Of a DNA stretch of 22,514 nt, positions 13,832-22,093 are shown piece by piece. Positions within the stretch are counted from its first letter, which is position 1. Each line of letters begins with the position of its first letter. The translations under genes and the position numbers were made by a program. Source of the DNA: Anaerolineaceae bacterium UBA6801 (lineage in GTDB: Bacteria; Chloroflexota; Anaerolineae; Anaerolineales; Anaerolineaceae); the NCBI GenBank assembly GCA_002452315.1, contig DKFH01000183.1:1-22514 (forward strand), given 5' to 3'. The notes beneath the pieces were generated by a model. It was not told the DNA's origin. It saw only the letters and a list, made by a program, of their open reading frames with translations, and did not search any database.

Positions 13832-13860
13832 CATAGAGACGTTATAAAAACGTCTCTATG
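13832..13860. repeat. Perfect 12-bp palindromic repeat, REP/MITE-like
   Basis: CATAGAGACGTT (13832-13843) and AACGTCTCTATG (13849-13860) are perfect complements around the 5-base loop ATAAA. The AGAGACG...CGTCTCT core is of a type seen as a dispersed palindrome in Chloroflexota, Cyanobacteria and Bacteroidota genomes. It lies 28 bases upstream of mazG, after the ribosomal operon. It has no flanking T tract, so it is a poor terminator. Confidence 0.7.
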
Positions 13861-13907
13861 CTGATTGTAACTCTTAATGTGTCAATTGTTGGCGGATCAG
13901 GCACTAC

Positions 13908-13966
13908 CCAATCCACGGATTCTGCCGTCCAACGCCTATTACGTGCCGACTCGGCGTCCAATCCAC
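13908..13966. repeat. Direct repeat CCAATCCAC, 50-bp spacing
   Basis: CCAATCCAC occurs at 13908-13916 and 13958-13966, and variants of GTCCAA are found inside (13927-13932 and 13956-13961). The whole segment between rpsI and the palindrome looks like an intergenic mobile or decayed repeat and has no supported gene. Confidence 0.35.
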
Positions 13967-13978
13967 ACCTGGCAGCGA

Positions 13979-14374
13979 TTAACGCTTGGTGTAGGTGGGT
14001 GCCTTGCGGGCGCGTTTGAGACCGGGTTTCTTGCGTTCCTTGACGCGCGGGTCGCGGGTCAGGTAACCGCTGTGGCGCAATGCCGGGCGTAATTCCTCAT
14101 CCATTTTAACCAACGCTCGGGCCAAACCCAGCTTAACCGCATCTCGCTGACCGGTCACGCCGCCGCCCTGCACCAGGACGCTGACATCAAATTTTTCGGC
14201 TGAATGGCTCGCAATTTGGAACGCATTGACAATATCTGATGCATCGCCCAGCCGTGTGAAGTAGGCTTCAATTTCCTTGCCGTTGACGGTAAATGTGCCG
14301 GAGCCAGCCATGATGCGCACACGCGCAGAGCTTTGCTTTCGGCGGCCAACACCTTCGTAGTATCGATTATCCAT
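13979..14374 (-). CDS. rpsI: 30S ribosomal protein S9
   Basis: The 131-residue small-subunit protein contacts P-site tRNA with its C-terminal tail. It has YYEGVGRRKQSSARVRI at residues 5-21, the VQGGGVTGQRDAVKLGLARAL core near 69-89, and the basic end KKPGLKRARKAPTYTKR, the tail that reaches the tRNA. Length is normal. It follows rplM by 17 bases, the usual L13-S9 pair. It ends the long ribosomal gene run; no clear hairpin terminator follows. Confidence 0.97.
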   Translation of the reverse strand: MDNRYYEGVGRRKQSSARVRIMAGSGTFTVNGKEIEAYFTRLGDASDIVNAFQIASHSAEKFDVSVLVQGGGVTGQRDAVKLGLARALVKMDEELRPALRHSGYLTRDPRVKERKKPGLKRARKAPTYTKR

Positions 14375-14391
14375 AAATTCAAAAACTCCTC

Positions 14392-14817
14392 TTACTCAAC
14401 CAACTCGGGTTTTTGTGCTTGATGCGGATGCTCCGGACCAGCATAAACATGCAGGTTTTTGTAAATCCGCCGACCGAGTTTATTCTTGGGGATCATCCCC
14501 CACACAGCCTTCTCGATCACCCGTTCAGGGAACTTTTCCAGCTGGCGGCGCAGGCTGATTTCCTTGATGCCGCCGGGGTAACCCGTGTGGTGATAATAAA
14601 TCTTGCTGTCCAGGCGGGTGGGATAAACATCCACCTTTTCAGCGTTGATCACCACCACGTTGGCGCCCATGAGCACACCAGGCGTGTAATCAGGCCGATA
14701 TTTGCCGATCAGTAATTGGGCGATCTTTGTCGCCAGGCGGCCCAGGTTTTGTCCCTCGGCGTCCACCAGGAACCACTCTCGCTCAACTTGTCCTTTTGGT
14801 ACGTATGTTTTTTCCAC
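14392..14817 (-). CDS. rplM: 50S ribosomal protein L13
   Basis: The 141-residue early-assembly protein of the large subunit shows WFLVDAEGQNLGRLATKIA at residues 15-33, the DYTPGVLMGANVVVINAEKV block at 43-62, and VWGMIPKNKLGRRIYKNLHVY near 105-125. The start codon is GTG with GGAG 9 bases upstream. It pairs with rpsI downstream. A TCAGGC-CCC-GCCTGA hairpin (14851-14865) stands in the 73-base gap after truA and could be a leader structure. Confidence 0.97.
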   Translation of the reverse strand: MEKTYVPKGQVEREWFLVDAEGQNLGRLATKIAQLLIGKYRPDYTPGVLMGANVVVINAEKVDVYPTRLDSKIYYHHTGYPGGIKEISLRRQLEKFPERVIEKAVWGMIPKNKLGRRIYKNLHVYAGPEHPHQAQKPELVE

Positions 14818-14890
14818 GATCTAACTCTCCATCATTCAAAGATGTCATCATCAGGCGGGGCCTGAAAAATGAAATCCACATTGACTCTTG

Positions 14891-15628
14891 CTAATATTCA
14901 ACCGCTTCCAGCACCAACCCTTCAGCCGGTGCCAGCCCGGCCAACCCCAGCTCGCCGCTATGCAGCCCGTCGGTGATTAAGCTCACCGGCGCTTCACCCT
15001 GGCCAATTTTGACCAGCGCAAAGGTGATCCGCCGCACCATGTGGTACAGGAAGGCGTTGGCGGCGATGTCAAACTGCCATTCGTCGTCCTCACCTGACCA
15101 CAGCGCACTGAAAACTTCTCTGACGGTGGGGCCGCCCTCGGTCATCGCGCTGCCAAAGGCCCTGAAATCGCGCGATCCAACCAGGTTTTCCGCCGCAGCG
15201 TTCATCAGGTCAACCTGCACCTCGGGCCAAACTTGCCAGGCAAAATTCATCCTCAGCGGGTCCCGCACTGGCTGGCAGTAAATCCGGTAACGATATTGGC
15301 GCCATTTCGCATCATAGCGGGGATGAAACCCGTCTGGCGCTTCGCTTACCGCCCGCACTGCCATATCCTGGGGCAGGTAATGGTTGAGAGCATTACGCAG
15401 GTCTTCGGTGGTATGCGCCCAATCCAGCTGGAAGCTGACCACCTGTCCCCTGGCGTGCACACCCGCATCCGTCCTGCCAGCGGCTAAAACATGACTGCCC
15501 CCCCAGCCAATTTGCTGCAGTGCGCGCTCCAGTTCAGCCTGGACCGTGCGCGCCTCTGCCTGTCGCTGGTAGCCTGCGAAGGCCGAGCCGTTATAAGCAA
15601 GAATAATTTTGTAAAGTGCTGCACCCAT
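14891..15628 (-). CDS. truA: tRNA pseudouridine(38-40) synthase
   Basis: The 245-residue enzyme converts U38-U40 of the tRNA anticodon stem to pseudouridine. The catalytic motif AAGRTDAGVHARGQVVSF has its Asp at residue 54. FAGYQRQAEARTVQAELE is at 17-34, and the C-terminal FLYHMVRRI block is present. Length is normal. The ribosome binding site is weak. It lies 23 bases after rplQ, and the order rplQ-truA-rplM-rpsI is common in Firmicutes, Actinobacteria and Chloroflexota. Confidence 0.96.
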   Translation of the reverse strand: MGAALYKIILAYNGSAFAGYQRQAEARTVQAELERALQQIGWGGSHVLAAGRTDAGVHARGQVVSFQLDWAHTTEDLRNALNHYLPQDMAVRAVSEAPDGFHPRYDAKWRQYRYRIYCQPVRDPLRMNFAWQVWPEVQVDLMNAAAENLVGSRDFRAFGSAMTEGGPTVREVFSALWSGEDDEWQFDIAANAFLYHMVRRITFALVKIGQGEAPVSLITDGLHSGELGLAGLAPAEGLVLEAVEY

Positions 15629-15651
15629 CCGGTGTAAGATTTCCGGGCGGA

Positions 15652-16035
15652 TTAATCTTCAACCAATTCAATCAACGCCATCTCAGCGCCGTCACTCTTG
15701 CGGGGACCCAGTTTTAAGATCCGGGTATAACCGCCATTACGGCTGGTATAGCGGGGGCCAATATCATCAAATAATTTCTGAACGAGCGGGCGGCTGCCAT
15801 TACCCAATTCCGCTGAGGCCTTCCGGCGAGCGTTCATGGCGGTAATTTCATCCGCATTCTGGCTGTTACGCGCCAGGGTAATCAATTTTTCCGCGTGCGG
15901 TTGAATCGATTTTGCCTTGGGCAGCGTCGTTTTGATGCGCTCGTGCTCTAAAAGTTGCCTGATCATCGTCTTGCGCAAGGCTGTGCGATGGCCGCCGCTG
16001 CGATTCAGACGATAGCCTTTTACTTTGTGTCGCAT
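15652..16035 (-). CDS. rplQ: 50S ribosomal protein L17
   Basis: This 127-residue protein surrounds the polypeptide exit site. It starts MRHKVKGYRLNRSGGHRTAL and has the family core LLEHERIKTTLPKAKSIQP, and GPRYTSRNGGYTRILKLGPR near the C-terminus. Its GGAG ribosome binding site lies within the last codons of rpoA, 4 bases upstream, so the two are translated together. Confidence 0.97.
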   Translation of the reverse strand: MRHKVKGYRLNRSGGHRTALRKTMIRQLLEHERIKTTLPKAKSIQPHAEKLITLARNSQNADEITAMNARRKASAELGNGSRPLVQKLFDDIGPRYTSRNGGYTRILKLGPRKSDGAEMALIELVED

Positions 16036-16039
16036 AATA

Positions 16040-17014
16040 TCAATTCTCCGTTAGTTCTTCCCCTTCACCATCAAGGAAGCCTTTCTCAATCATTTTTTCT
16101 TTCAGTTCAACCAGGCTTTTTTCACCAAAGTTCCTGATAGAAAGGATCGCCTCTTCGCCTTTATCCAACAGCTCCAGCACATCCCCTACCGTGGTGATCC
16201 CGGTGCGTTTGAGCGAGTTGAACACCCTGACCGTCAGGTCCAGGTTCTCGATGGGCATCTCAGCAGCTTCGCTGTTGATCGTCGCCACGGGCTCGGCCTT
16301 TTCAATAGGGGTTGCCAGCAGTTCTTCGCTGATGCCCGCAATGAACCTGAGGTGGTCGATCAAAATTTTGGAAGACTGACTCATCGCCGTTTCAGGCGTA
16401 ACCGTGCCATCCGTCCAAATTTCCATCACCACGCTGTCGTAATTCGTGCTCTGGCCCACCCGGGCTGAACCCACCGTCCAGTTGACTTTACGCACCGGGG
16501 TAAAAATCGCATCCACCGGCAGTTCGCCAATGGGCAGATATTCACTGCGCTCGTTGCCCGGGGAATAGCCACGCCCGCGTTCAACGGTCATGTCAATTTC
16601 CAGTTTGGCTGTTTTGTCATCCACGGTAAACAAGTACAGATCCGGGTTGATAATTTCAACCTCCGGCGGACAGATGATATCCGCGGCGGTCACCGTGCCT
16701 TCGCCACTAACTTCCAAATGGAGATGAGACACATCCACATCGTACATCTTCAGGCGCAACTGCTTTAGCTGCAGGATCACCTGGATCACATCTTCGCGCA
16801 CACCTTCAATATCACTGAACTCGTGCAACACATCCGTGATCCGGATAGATGTCACCGCGTTGCCCTCCAGGGAAGACAAAAGCACACGGCGCAGCGCGTT
16901 ACCGATCGTGGTCCCAAAGCCTCGTTCTAATGGGCTGATGCCAAACTTGCCATAGTTTTGGGCTTCAGCGATCCGTTCGACTTTTGGTTTTACCATACTA
17001 ATTGTTCCAGTCAC
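16040..17014 (-). CDS. rpoA: DNA-directed RNA polymerase alpha subunit
   Basis: The 324-residue subunit (318 with the later start) nucleates core RNA polymerase assembly. The N-terminal domain has KFGISPLERGFGTTIGNALRRVLLSSLEG near residues 23-51 and ERGRGYSP near 145-152. The C-terminal domain, contacting UP elements and activators, has LDLTVRVFNSLKRTGITTVGDVLEL and SIRNFGEKSLVELKEK. Two starts are possible: GTG at 17014 with AAGGGG 7 bases upstream, or ATG at 16996, which fits family length a little better but has no close ribosome binding site. Length is normal either way. Confidence 0.96.
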   Translation of the reverse strand: MTGTISMVKPKVERIAEAQNYGKFGISPLERGFGTTIGNALRRVLLSSLEGNAVTSIRITDVLHEFSDIEGVREDVIQVILQLKQLRLKMYDVDVSHLHLEVSGEGTVTAADIICPPEVEIINPDLYLFTVDDKTAKLEIDMTVERGRGYSPGNERSEYLPIGELPVDAIFTPVRKVNWTVGSARVGQSTNYDSVVMEIWTDGTVTPETAMSQSSKILIDHLRFIAGISEELLATPIEKAEPVATINSEAAEMPIENLDLTVRVFNSLKRTGITTVGDVLELLDKGEEAILSIRNFGEKSLVELKEKMIEKGFLDGEGEELTEN

Positions 17015-17059
17015 CTCATACCCCTTACCAGTGCATTCTTAGCACTACCATTGCCAGCC

Positions 17060-17695
17060 TTACCGTGAGTAATACTCAACAATAAGCTGCTCATTCAAAT
17101 TACCATCAATTTCGGCACGTTCGGGTAAGCGTATCACCCGACCGGTGAGTTTATCGAGATCCACCTCGAGCCACGCCGGGGGTGTACGGATTTCATCTGC
17201 TTGTCGCAATGTTTTGAAATATTCGTTCTGCTTCGAAATCTCGCGCACAGCAATCTGGTCACCGGTTTTAAGGATCGTCGAAGCGACATCGTTTCGGCGC
17301 CCATTGACCATGAAATGGCCATGGTTCACCAGCTGGCGGGCCTGGTTTCGGCTGTCCGCAAAACCTGCTCGGTAAACCACATTATCCAGGCGGCTTTCCA
17401 GAATTTTCAGCAGGTTCAAACCCGTTAGGCCTGTTTGCTTACGCGCATCCCGGAAATAGCGCCTGAATTGGCGTTCAAATACGCCATAAATGCGTTTTCC
17501 TTTTTGCTTGGCACGCAACTGCTTGGAATAGTCTGATTGACGGCCTGCGCGGGCACTGAACCGACCATGCTCACCTGGGGGGTAAGCGCGGCGTTCCATC
17601 GCGCAGCTGGGGGAAAAACATCGTTCTCCCTTTAAGAATAATTTCTCGCCTTCACGCCGGCATAATTTACATACCGGTCCTGTATATCTTGCCAT
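17060..17695 (-). CDS. rpsD: 30S ribosomal protein S4 (zinc-binding C+ form)
   Basis: The 211-residue primary 16S-binding protein keeps the zinc cysteines CKLC (9-12) and CFSPSC (26-31), so it is the C+ paralogue. The S4 RNA-binding domain is seen as ESRLDNVVYRAGFADSRNQARQLVNHGH near residues 97-124. FSARAGRQSDYSKQLRAKQK and the C-terminal EQLIVEYYSR are typical. AGAGGAA precedes the ATG. In some bacteria S4 represses the alpha operon; no such site could be identified here. Confidence 0.97.
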   Translation of the reverse strand: MARYTGPVCKLCRREGEKLFLKGERCFSPSCAMERRAYPPGEHGRFSARAGRQSDYSKQLRAKQKGKRIYGVFERQFRRYFRDARKQTGLTGLNLLKILESRLDNVVYRAGFADSRNQARQLVNHGHFMVNGRRNDVASTILKTGDQIAVREISKQNEYFKTLRQADEIRTPPAWLEVDLDKLTGRVIRLPERAEIDGNLNEQLIVEYYSR

Positions 17696-17717
17696 TGATT
17701 CCTCTCTTTATTAACTC

Positions 17718-18122
17718 TTAGACGCGGCGTCGCTTGGGTGGACGGCAGCCATTGTGGGGAACCGGAGTCACGTCTTCAATCGAACGGATCGTAATTCCCA
17801 TACTCTGCACAGCACGGATAGCCGCTTCACGGCCAGGTCCCGGGCCTTTGACGATCAGGTCAACTTCCTGGATGCCAAAGCCTTGCGCAGTCTTCATCAC
17901 CTGCTCGGTTGCCAAGCGGGCAGCAAAGGGCGTGCTCTTCCGTGAGCCCTTAAAGCCAGCCGAACCAGCGCTTCCCCAGCAGACCGTGTTGCCTTGCAGG
18001 TCAGTTACCGTGATGATCGTGTTGTTGAAGGTCGCATACACATGCACCTGAGCCGACGACATCTGGCGCTTAACTTTGCGCGAACCTGTCGTTCGCCGCG
18101 ATCGTTGTGGTTTTTTTGCCAT
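17718..18122 (-). CDS. rpsK: 30S ribosomal protein S11
   Basis: The 134-residue platform protein shows YATFNNTIITVTDLQGNTVCW near residues 29-49, GFKGSRKSTPFAARLATEQV and the C-terminal VTPVPHNGCRPPKRRRV, the tail close to mRNA and the E site. GTGAGG lies 4 bases before the ATG. It follows rpsM after 106 bases, a wide gap for this operon, which contains only short T- and C-rich stretches. Confidence 0.97.
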   Translation of the reverse strand: MAKKPQRSRRTTGSRKVKRQMSSAQVHVYATFNNTIITVTDLQGNTVCWGSAGSAGFKGSRKSTPFAARLATEQVMKTAQGFGIQEVDLIVKGPGPGREAAIRAVQSMGITIRSIEDVTPVPHNGCRPPKRRRV

Positions 18123-18228
18123 TTTACCTCACTCATTCCATCGTTACAGCCATCCAAAAGCCCTTATGCCGCGGGGGAGAAAGGAAGGAAACCCCAAACA
18201 GGCTTGAAGGACGGCGTTCAAACTCGAC

Positions 18229-18618
18229 TTATTTCTTGCCAACACCCCGGCGGCGGCCGCGACCGGCAACCGTCTTCTTCGGGCCCTTGCGGGTACGGGC
18301 ATTGGTTTTGGTGCGTTGCCCATGCACGGGCAAGCCGCGCCGATGACGCAGGCCGCGATACGTACCAATTTCCATCAAGCGCTTGATGTTCATCTGCACC
18401 TGGCGGCGTAAATCACCTTCGACGGTATAATTCCCAGCGATGTATTCACGCATTTTGGAAACGTCACCATCGGTCAGATCCTTCACGCGCACATCAGGAT
18501 TGACACCGGTTGCGTCAATAATTTCTTTTGCCCGGGTGGGGCCGATACCATAAATATATCTCAGACCAATTTCTACGCGCTTATCGCGTGGGAGGTCAAC
18601 GCCTTCAATACGTGCCAT
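18229..18618 (-). CDS. rpsM: 30S ribosomal protein S13
   Basis: This 129-residue head protein contacts P-site tRNA and bridges to the large subunit. It starts MARIEGVDLPRDKRVEIGL and has YIYGIGPTRAKEI (helix-two-turn-helix) and the C-terminal GTYRGLRHRRGLPVHGQRT, then the basic RTRKGPKK tail. AAGGA precedes the ATG, and the gap from rpmJ is 11 bases. Confidence 0.97.
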   Translation of the reverse strand: MARIEGVDLPRDKRVEIGLRYIYGIGPTRAKEIIDATGVNPDVRVKDLTDGDVSKMREYIAGNYTVEGDLRRQVQMNIKRLMEIGTYRGLRHRRGLPVHGQRTKTNARTRKGPKKTVAGRGRRRGVGKK

Positions 18619-18629
18619 TGTTTAATTCC

Positions 18630-18743
18630 TTATCCTTGTCGCTGTTTATGTTTCGGGTTTTCACAAATCACATATAAACGACCACTGCGCTTTACAATTT
18701 TGCATTTTGCGCAACGCTTTTTAATCGATGCTGATACCTTCAT
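18630..18743 (-). CDS. rpmJ: 50S ribosomal protein L36 (zinc-ribbon form)
   Basis: This 37-residue protein reads MKVSASIKKRCAKCKIVKRS and then GRLYVICENPKHKQRQG. The zinc ligands Cys11, Cys14, Cys27 and His32 are all present. AAAAGGAG stands 7 bases before the ATG. It is normally preceded by infA; here map ends only 60 bases upstream and no infA fits between. Confidence 0.96.
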   Translation of the reverse strand: MKVSASIKKRCAKCKIVKRSGRLYVICENPKHKQRQG

Positions 18744-18777
18744 GACCTTACTCCTTTTATCTTGCCGCAAAACATTA

Positions 18778-18806
18778 ATTATACTTGCCAACAAGCCTTT
18801 CGTCTA
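18778..18806 (-). promoter_or_regulatory. Candidate internal promoter before rpmJ
   Basis: On the minus strand TAGACG (18806-18801, 4 of 6, overlapping the map stop codon) is followed after 17 bases by a perfect TATAAT (18783-18778). It would drive rpmJ-rpsM-rpsK-rpsD-rpoA separately from the spc genes. Confidence 0.5.
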
Positions 18807-19586
18807 GTTTTCACTCAAAAGTGTCAAAATTTGCGGTCCATCGGCGGTGATCGCCACCGTGTGTTCAAAATGCGCCGTGAGCGATCCATCTGCTGAGGCT
18901 ACCGTCCACTGATCGGCTTTCACTACCGTCTCAGAGGTGCCAACCAGCACCATCGGCTCAAGCGCAATCGTCATACCTTCTCTCAGCCGCATGCCGCGTC
19001 CGGGTTTTCCATAGTTGGGCATCTGGGGGCCTTCGTGCATTTTTCTACCCACGCCATGCCCAGTATAGGTCCGGGTGACCTGGTAACCCTGGTTCTCCAC
19101 ATAGGTTTGCACGGCGTAACCCACATCGCCCGTGGTGTTTTCCGGTACCATATTGGAAATCGCCACCTTGAGGGCGTGTTCGGTCACCTTGATCAGGCGT
19201 TCCGTCTCGGGGCTGACCTTGCCTACCCCGATCGTGACGGACATATCGCCAACAAATCCTTTGTAAACGGTACCGGCATCGATACTGACGATATCGCCTT
19301 CCACCAGCTTGCGCTTGCCCGGAATGCCATGCACCAACTCCTCGTTCACGCTCGTGCAGATGCTGGCGGGATAGGGGTACGGCCCGGGATAATTCTTAAA
19401 GGGCGAATAAACTTCATAGCGTTTTTGAACTGCCTCAAAGGCTGCGTTCAATTCTGCCGTGGTCACACCAGGCTCAATCAGCGCAACAGTTGCCCTGAGC
19501 GCTTCCGCATTGATCCGGCCCGCTTCGCGCATGATCTCAATCTCCTGCGCCGATTTGATGTTTATTGAGCGCTCCCAAGAGATCAT
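18804..19586 (-). CDS. map: Methionine aminopeptidase, type I
   Basis: The 260-residue metalloenzyme removes N-terminal Met from new proteins. Metal ligands by family pattern are Asp103 (SIDAG), Asp114 (FVGDMS), His177 (GHGVG), Glu210 (ALEP) and Glu241 (FEHT), with the substrate-contacting His86 in VHGIPG. It is the short cytosolic type without an N-terminal zinc extension. GAGGAGG in the last codons of adk serves as its ribosome binding site, with one base between the genes. The ATG at 19586 is kept; a start a few codons later would also be compatible. Confidence 0.96.
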   Translation of the reverse strand: MISWERSINIKSAQEIEIMREAGRINAEALRATVALIEPGVTTAELNAAFEAVQKRYEVYSPFKNYPGPYPYPASICTSVNEELVHGIPGKRKLVEGDIVSIDAGTVYKGFVGDMSVTIGVGKVSPETERLIKVTEHALKVAISNMVPENTTGDVGYAVQTYVENQGYQVTRTYTGHGVGRKMHEGPQMPNYGKPGRGMRLREGMTIALEPMVLVGTSETVVKADQWTVASADGSLTAHFEHTVAITADGPQILTLLSEN

Positions 19587-19587
19587 C

Positions 19588-20241
19588 TTAAGCCTCCTCG
19601 ACCGCGTTCATCAGGTCTTTCGTCACGTCGTCAATGGCTTGGGTGCCGTCAATTTCGACCAGCAGGCCTTTTTGCCGGTAATACTCAATCAGTGGCGCTG
19701 TCTGCTCTCGATAAACCTCAATGCGATGCCGTACGGTCTCTGGCTTATCATCCTCGCGTTGGTAAAGCTTGCTCCCATCCAGGTCATCAATCCACTTGAC
19801 CATGGGCGGGTTATACAGCGCATGATAAACGCGCCCAGAGGTGCTCATCCAGCGTCCGCTCAGGCGTTCGATCAACACCTCATCCGGAACCTTGATATAG
19901 GGCACCACCTTCACACCGGCGTCAAACTTGGCCAGCAGCGCTTCCAGCGCATCCGCCTGGGCAGGCGTACGCGGGAAACCATCTAAAACTGCGCCCTGGT
20001 CACAATCCGGTCGGGAGAGGCGCTCTTCCACCATCCGGATGGTCACATCATCCGGCACCAGCTCGCCTTTGTTCATGTAGCTTTGTGCCAGCTGGCCCAA
20101 TTCGGTCTCGTTTTTCAAGTTTTCCCTAAACAGGTCGCCAGTTGAGACATGCACCAAATCCAGCGCTTGTGCCAGCTGTTTGGCCTGGGTGCCTTTGCCA
20201 GCCCCCGGGGGGCCTAACATCACGATGTATAAGGGTGTCAT
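19588..20241 (-). CDS. adk: Adenylate kinase
   Basis: The 217-residue enzyme interconverts ATP, ADP and AMP. The P-loop GPPGAGKGTQA is near residues 10-20, the AMP-binding HVSTGDLFRENL near 31-42, and LDGFPRT near 86-92. The lid (SGRWMSTSGRVYH onward) lacks the four zinc cysteines, so it is a hydrogen-bonded lid of the long form. A GTG directly before the chosen ATG (20244) is an equal alternative; AGGAAAGG fits both. It lies between secY and map as in most spc operons. Confidence 0.96.
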   Translation of the reverse strand: MTPLYIVMLGPPGAGKGTQAKQLAQALDLVHVSTGDLFRENLKNETELGQLAQSYMNKGELVPDDVTIRMVEERLSRPDCDQGAVLDGFPRTPAQADALEALLAKFDAGVKVVPYIKVPDEVLIERLSGRWMSTSGRVYHALYNPPMVKWIDDLDGSKLYQREDDKPETVRHRIEVYREQTAPLIEYYRQKGLLVEIDGTQAIDDVTKDLMNAVEEA

Positions 20242-20255
20242 CACACTAACCTTTC

Positions 20256-21590
20256 CTAGCTGATCAGATGGTCATCATAACCGTGCAACTTCAGGTCGGA
20301 TTCGATGATCTGGAAGGTGTCACGAACCACACCCACCACAATCAACAGACCGGCGGATGAAACCAGGAACACCTGCGTTGTTTGTAAGCCTGGCGGCAAG
20401 AACAAACCGAGGAAGAAGGGCAGGGCTGCCACCACACCCAGGAATAACGCGCCTGGCAGGGTGATCCTGCGCTGGACCTTGGTGAGATAGCGCTGGGTTG
20501 GGCCGCCACGGGCAATACCGGGGATCTGCGCACCTTGTTTCTTCAAGTTATCGCCGTAGTTCTGCTGTGCAAACAAGATATCCGTGTAGAAGAAAGTGAA
20601 CAGTACCACCATCACGAAGAACAGGATGGGGTACAACACACCTTCACCGCCCAGCACGTTTTGAGTGCCGCGGGCAAAATTCCGCAACCATTCAGCTTCT
20701 GCATTGACGAAAAAGCTGGCCAGGATGGTGGGAAAGGTCAAGATCGATTGGGCGAAGATGATCGGGATCATACCCGCCATGTTGACCATCAGCGGTACCG
20801 TGCTTTTGACGGGCATCGACATCCGGCTGCCAACTCGCCGGCCGGGGAACATCACCGGCACATGCCGGCGGCCTTCCTGGACGTAGACGATTGCAAAGAT
20901 CGTCACCAGCAGCAAGGCAACCACGATGAAGATCAGCCACCAATAAAGCGGGTCTGTGATCAGCGAGAACAGGTTCCTGGGCAGGTTTGAGACAATGCCC
21001 GCAAAAATGATCAGCGAAAGCCCCTGACCACGAATACCAAATTCTGAGATCAACTCACCCAGCCACACACCAAACATGGTGCCGGCCATCATCGAAAGCA
21101 GCGTCGCCAGGGTGGGAATTAACTCCCCGCCCGAAAAGCCAAATTGCACCGCCACAGATTGACCGAGAATAGCGTTGAAGATATTGATCTGGCCGATGGC
21201 AGAAAGCGCTGCCATGGGGATGGTCAGGATCATCGTCCATTTTTCCATCCAGGCGCGCCCCTCACGGGGGTCTTCCTGCATCCTGCGCTCCAGCGCCGGG
21301 ATGATCGGGATGAGCAACTGGAGAATAATCTGGGCGGTAATATAGGGGTAAACGCCCATCGCCAATACCGAAAAGTTCGAGACTGCGCCACCGGAGAGCA
21401 TGTCCAGCAGGTTGATCAAACCACCTGCTGAGCCACCAGTTTGGGTGAGCTGTGCCACCAACTCCCTGTTGATGCCAGGCACCGGGATATTTGAGGCAAA
21501 ACGATAGATCGCCAATAATGCCAGCGATATCAACAATTTGCGTCGAATGTCTTTAGACTTCCAAAGGTAGCGCCAAGCTGACCGCTTCAT
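20256..21590 (-). CDS. secY: Preprotein translocase subunit SecY
   Basis: This 444-residue protein is the channel of the Sec translocon, with ten membrane segments. Typical blocks are IYRFASNIPVPGIN near residues 29-42 (start of helix 1 and plug region), MGVYPYITAQIILQLL, GGELIPTLATLLSMMAGTMFGVWLGELI, and TFFYTDILFAQQNYGDNLKKQGAQIPGI with the following RGGPTQRYL, where the cytoplasmic loop binds the ribosome or SecA. Length is normal. AAAGGAG precedes the ATG by 8 bases. Confidence 0.97.
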   Translation of the reverse strand: MKRSAWRYLWKSKDIRRKLLISLALLAIYRFASNIPVPGINRELVAQLTQTGGSAGGLINLLDMLSGGAVSNFSVLAMGVYPYITAQIILQLLIPIIPALERRMQEDPREGRAWMEKWTMILTIPMAALSAIGQINIFNAILGQSVAVQFGFSGGELIPTLATLLSMMAGTMFGVWLGELISEFGIRGQGLSLIIFAGIVSNLPRNLFSLITDPLYWWLIFIVVALLLVTIFAIVYVQEGRRHVPVMFPGRRVGSRMSMPVKSTVPLMVNMAGMIPIIFAQSILTFPTILASFFVNAEAEWLRNFARGTQNVLGGEGVLYPILFFVMVVLFTFFYTDILFAQQNYGDNLKKQGAQIPGIARGGPTQRYLTKVQRRITLPGALFLGVVAALPFFLGLFLPPGLQTTQVFLVSSAGLLIVVGVVRDTFQIIESDLKLHGYDDHLIS

Positions 21591-21622
21591 ATTCAGGTCT
21601 CCTTTAATACCCTAAGGTTAAT

Positions 21623-22081
21623 TTACTCTGCCTGGATCAAAACCACGCTACCGCCCGCGCCCTCAATTTTTTCTTGTGCACTGGCGGAAATTTTGTGGGT
21701 TTTAACGGTCAAGGCAACGCTGACATCACCCCGTCCAAGGATTTTCACAGGTTTCTTCAGGTTTTTAATGATACCTGCTTCCAGTAATGCCTCGGGGGTA
21801 ATCTCTGTATCCGCCGGAAATTCAACCAGCTTTTCCAGGTTCACTTCTTCATAGCGAACACGATTGACCACATGAAAGCCTTCGCCCCGCATAAAAGGCA
21901 GTTTCCTGAAATAAGGCAGGTTGCCACCCTGATGATACAGGGGAACGCCACCGCCTGAACGCGAGTTTTGGCCCTTCATACCGCGGCCGCTGGTCTTTCC
22001 GTACCCGGAAGCCGTGCCGCGGCCTTTACGTTTGCGGTCTTTTCGTGCACCCTCGTTGGGTTTTAAATCATGTAATTTCAT
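21623..22081 (-). CDS. rplO: 50S ribosomal protein L15
   Basis: The 152-residue late-assembly protein begins MKLHDLKPNEGARKDRKRKG, followed by the glycine-rich RGTASGYGKTSGRGMKGQNSR and GGGVPLYHQGGNLP signature. The C-terminal globular part ends KIEGAGGSVVLIQAE. Its AAGGA site is 9 bases before the ATG, and it follows rpmD by 12 bases and precedes secY as usual. Confidence 0.97.
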   Translation of the reverse strand: MKLHDLKPNEGARKDRKRKGRGTASGYGKTSGRGMKGQNSRSGGGVPLYHQGGNLPYFRKLPFMRGEGFHVVNRVRYEEVNLEKLVEFPADTEITPEALLEAGIIKNLKKPVKILGRGDVSVALTVKTHKISASAQEKIEGAGGSVVLIQAE

Positions 22082-22093
22082 AATCGCAATTCC

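Noticed and set aside
13864..13885. TTGACA and TACAAT on the minus strand upstream of mazG
   Set aside because: The two boxes are only 10 bases apart, too close for a sigma-70 promoter, and neither has a good partner at 16-18 bases.
14851..14865. TCAGGC-CCC-GCCTGA hairpin between truA and rplM as terminator
   Set aside because: On the transcribed strand the T run precedes the stem instead of following it; a terminator is unlikely inside this operon.
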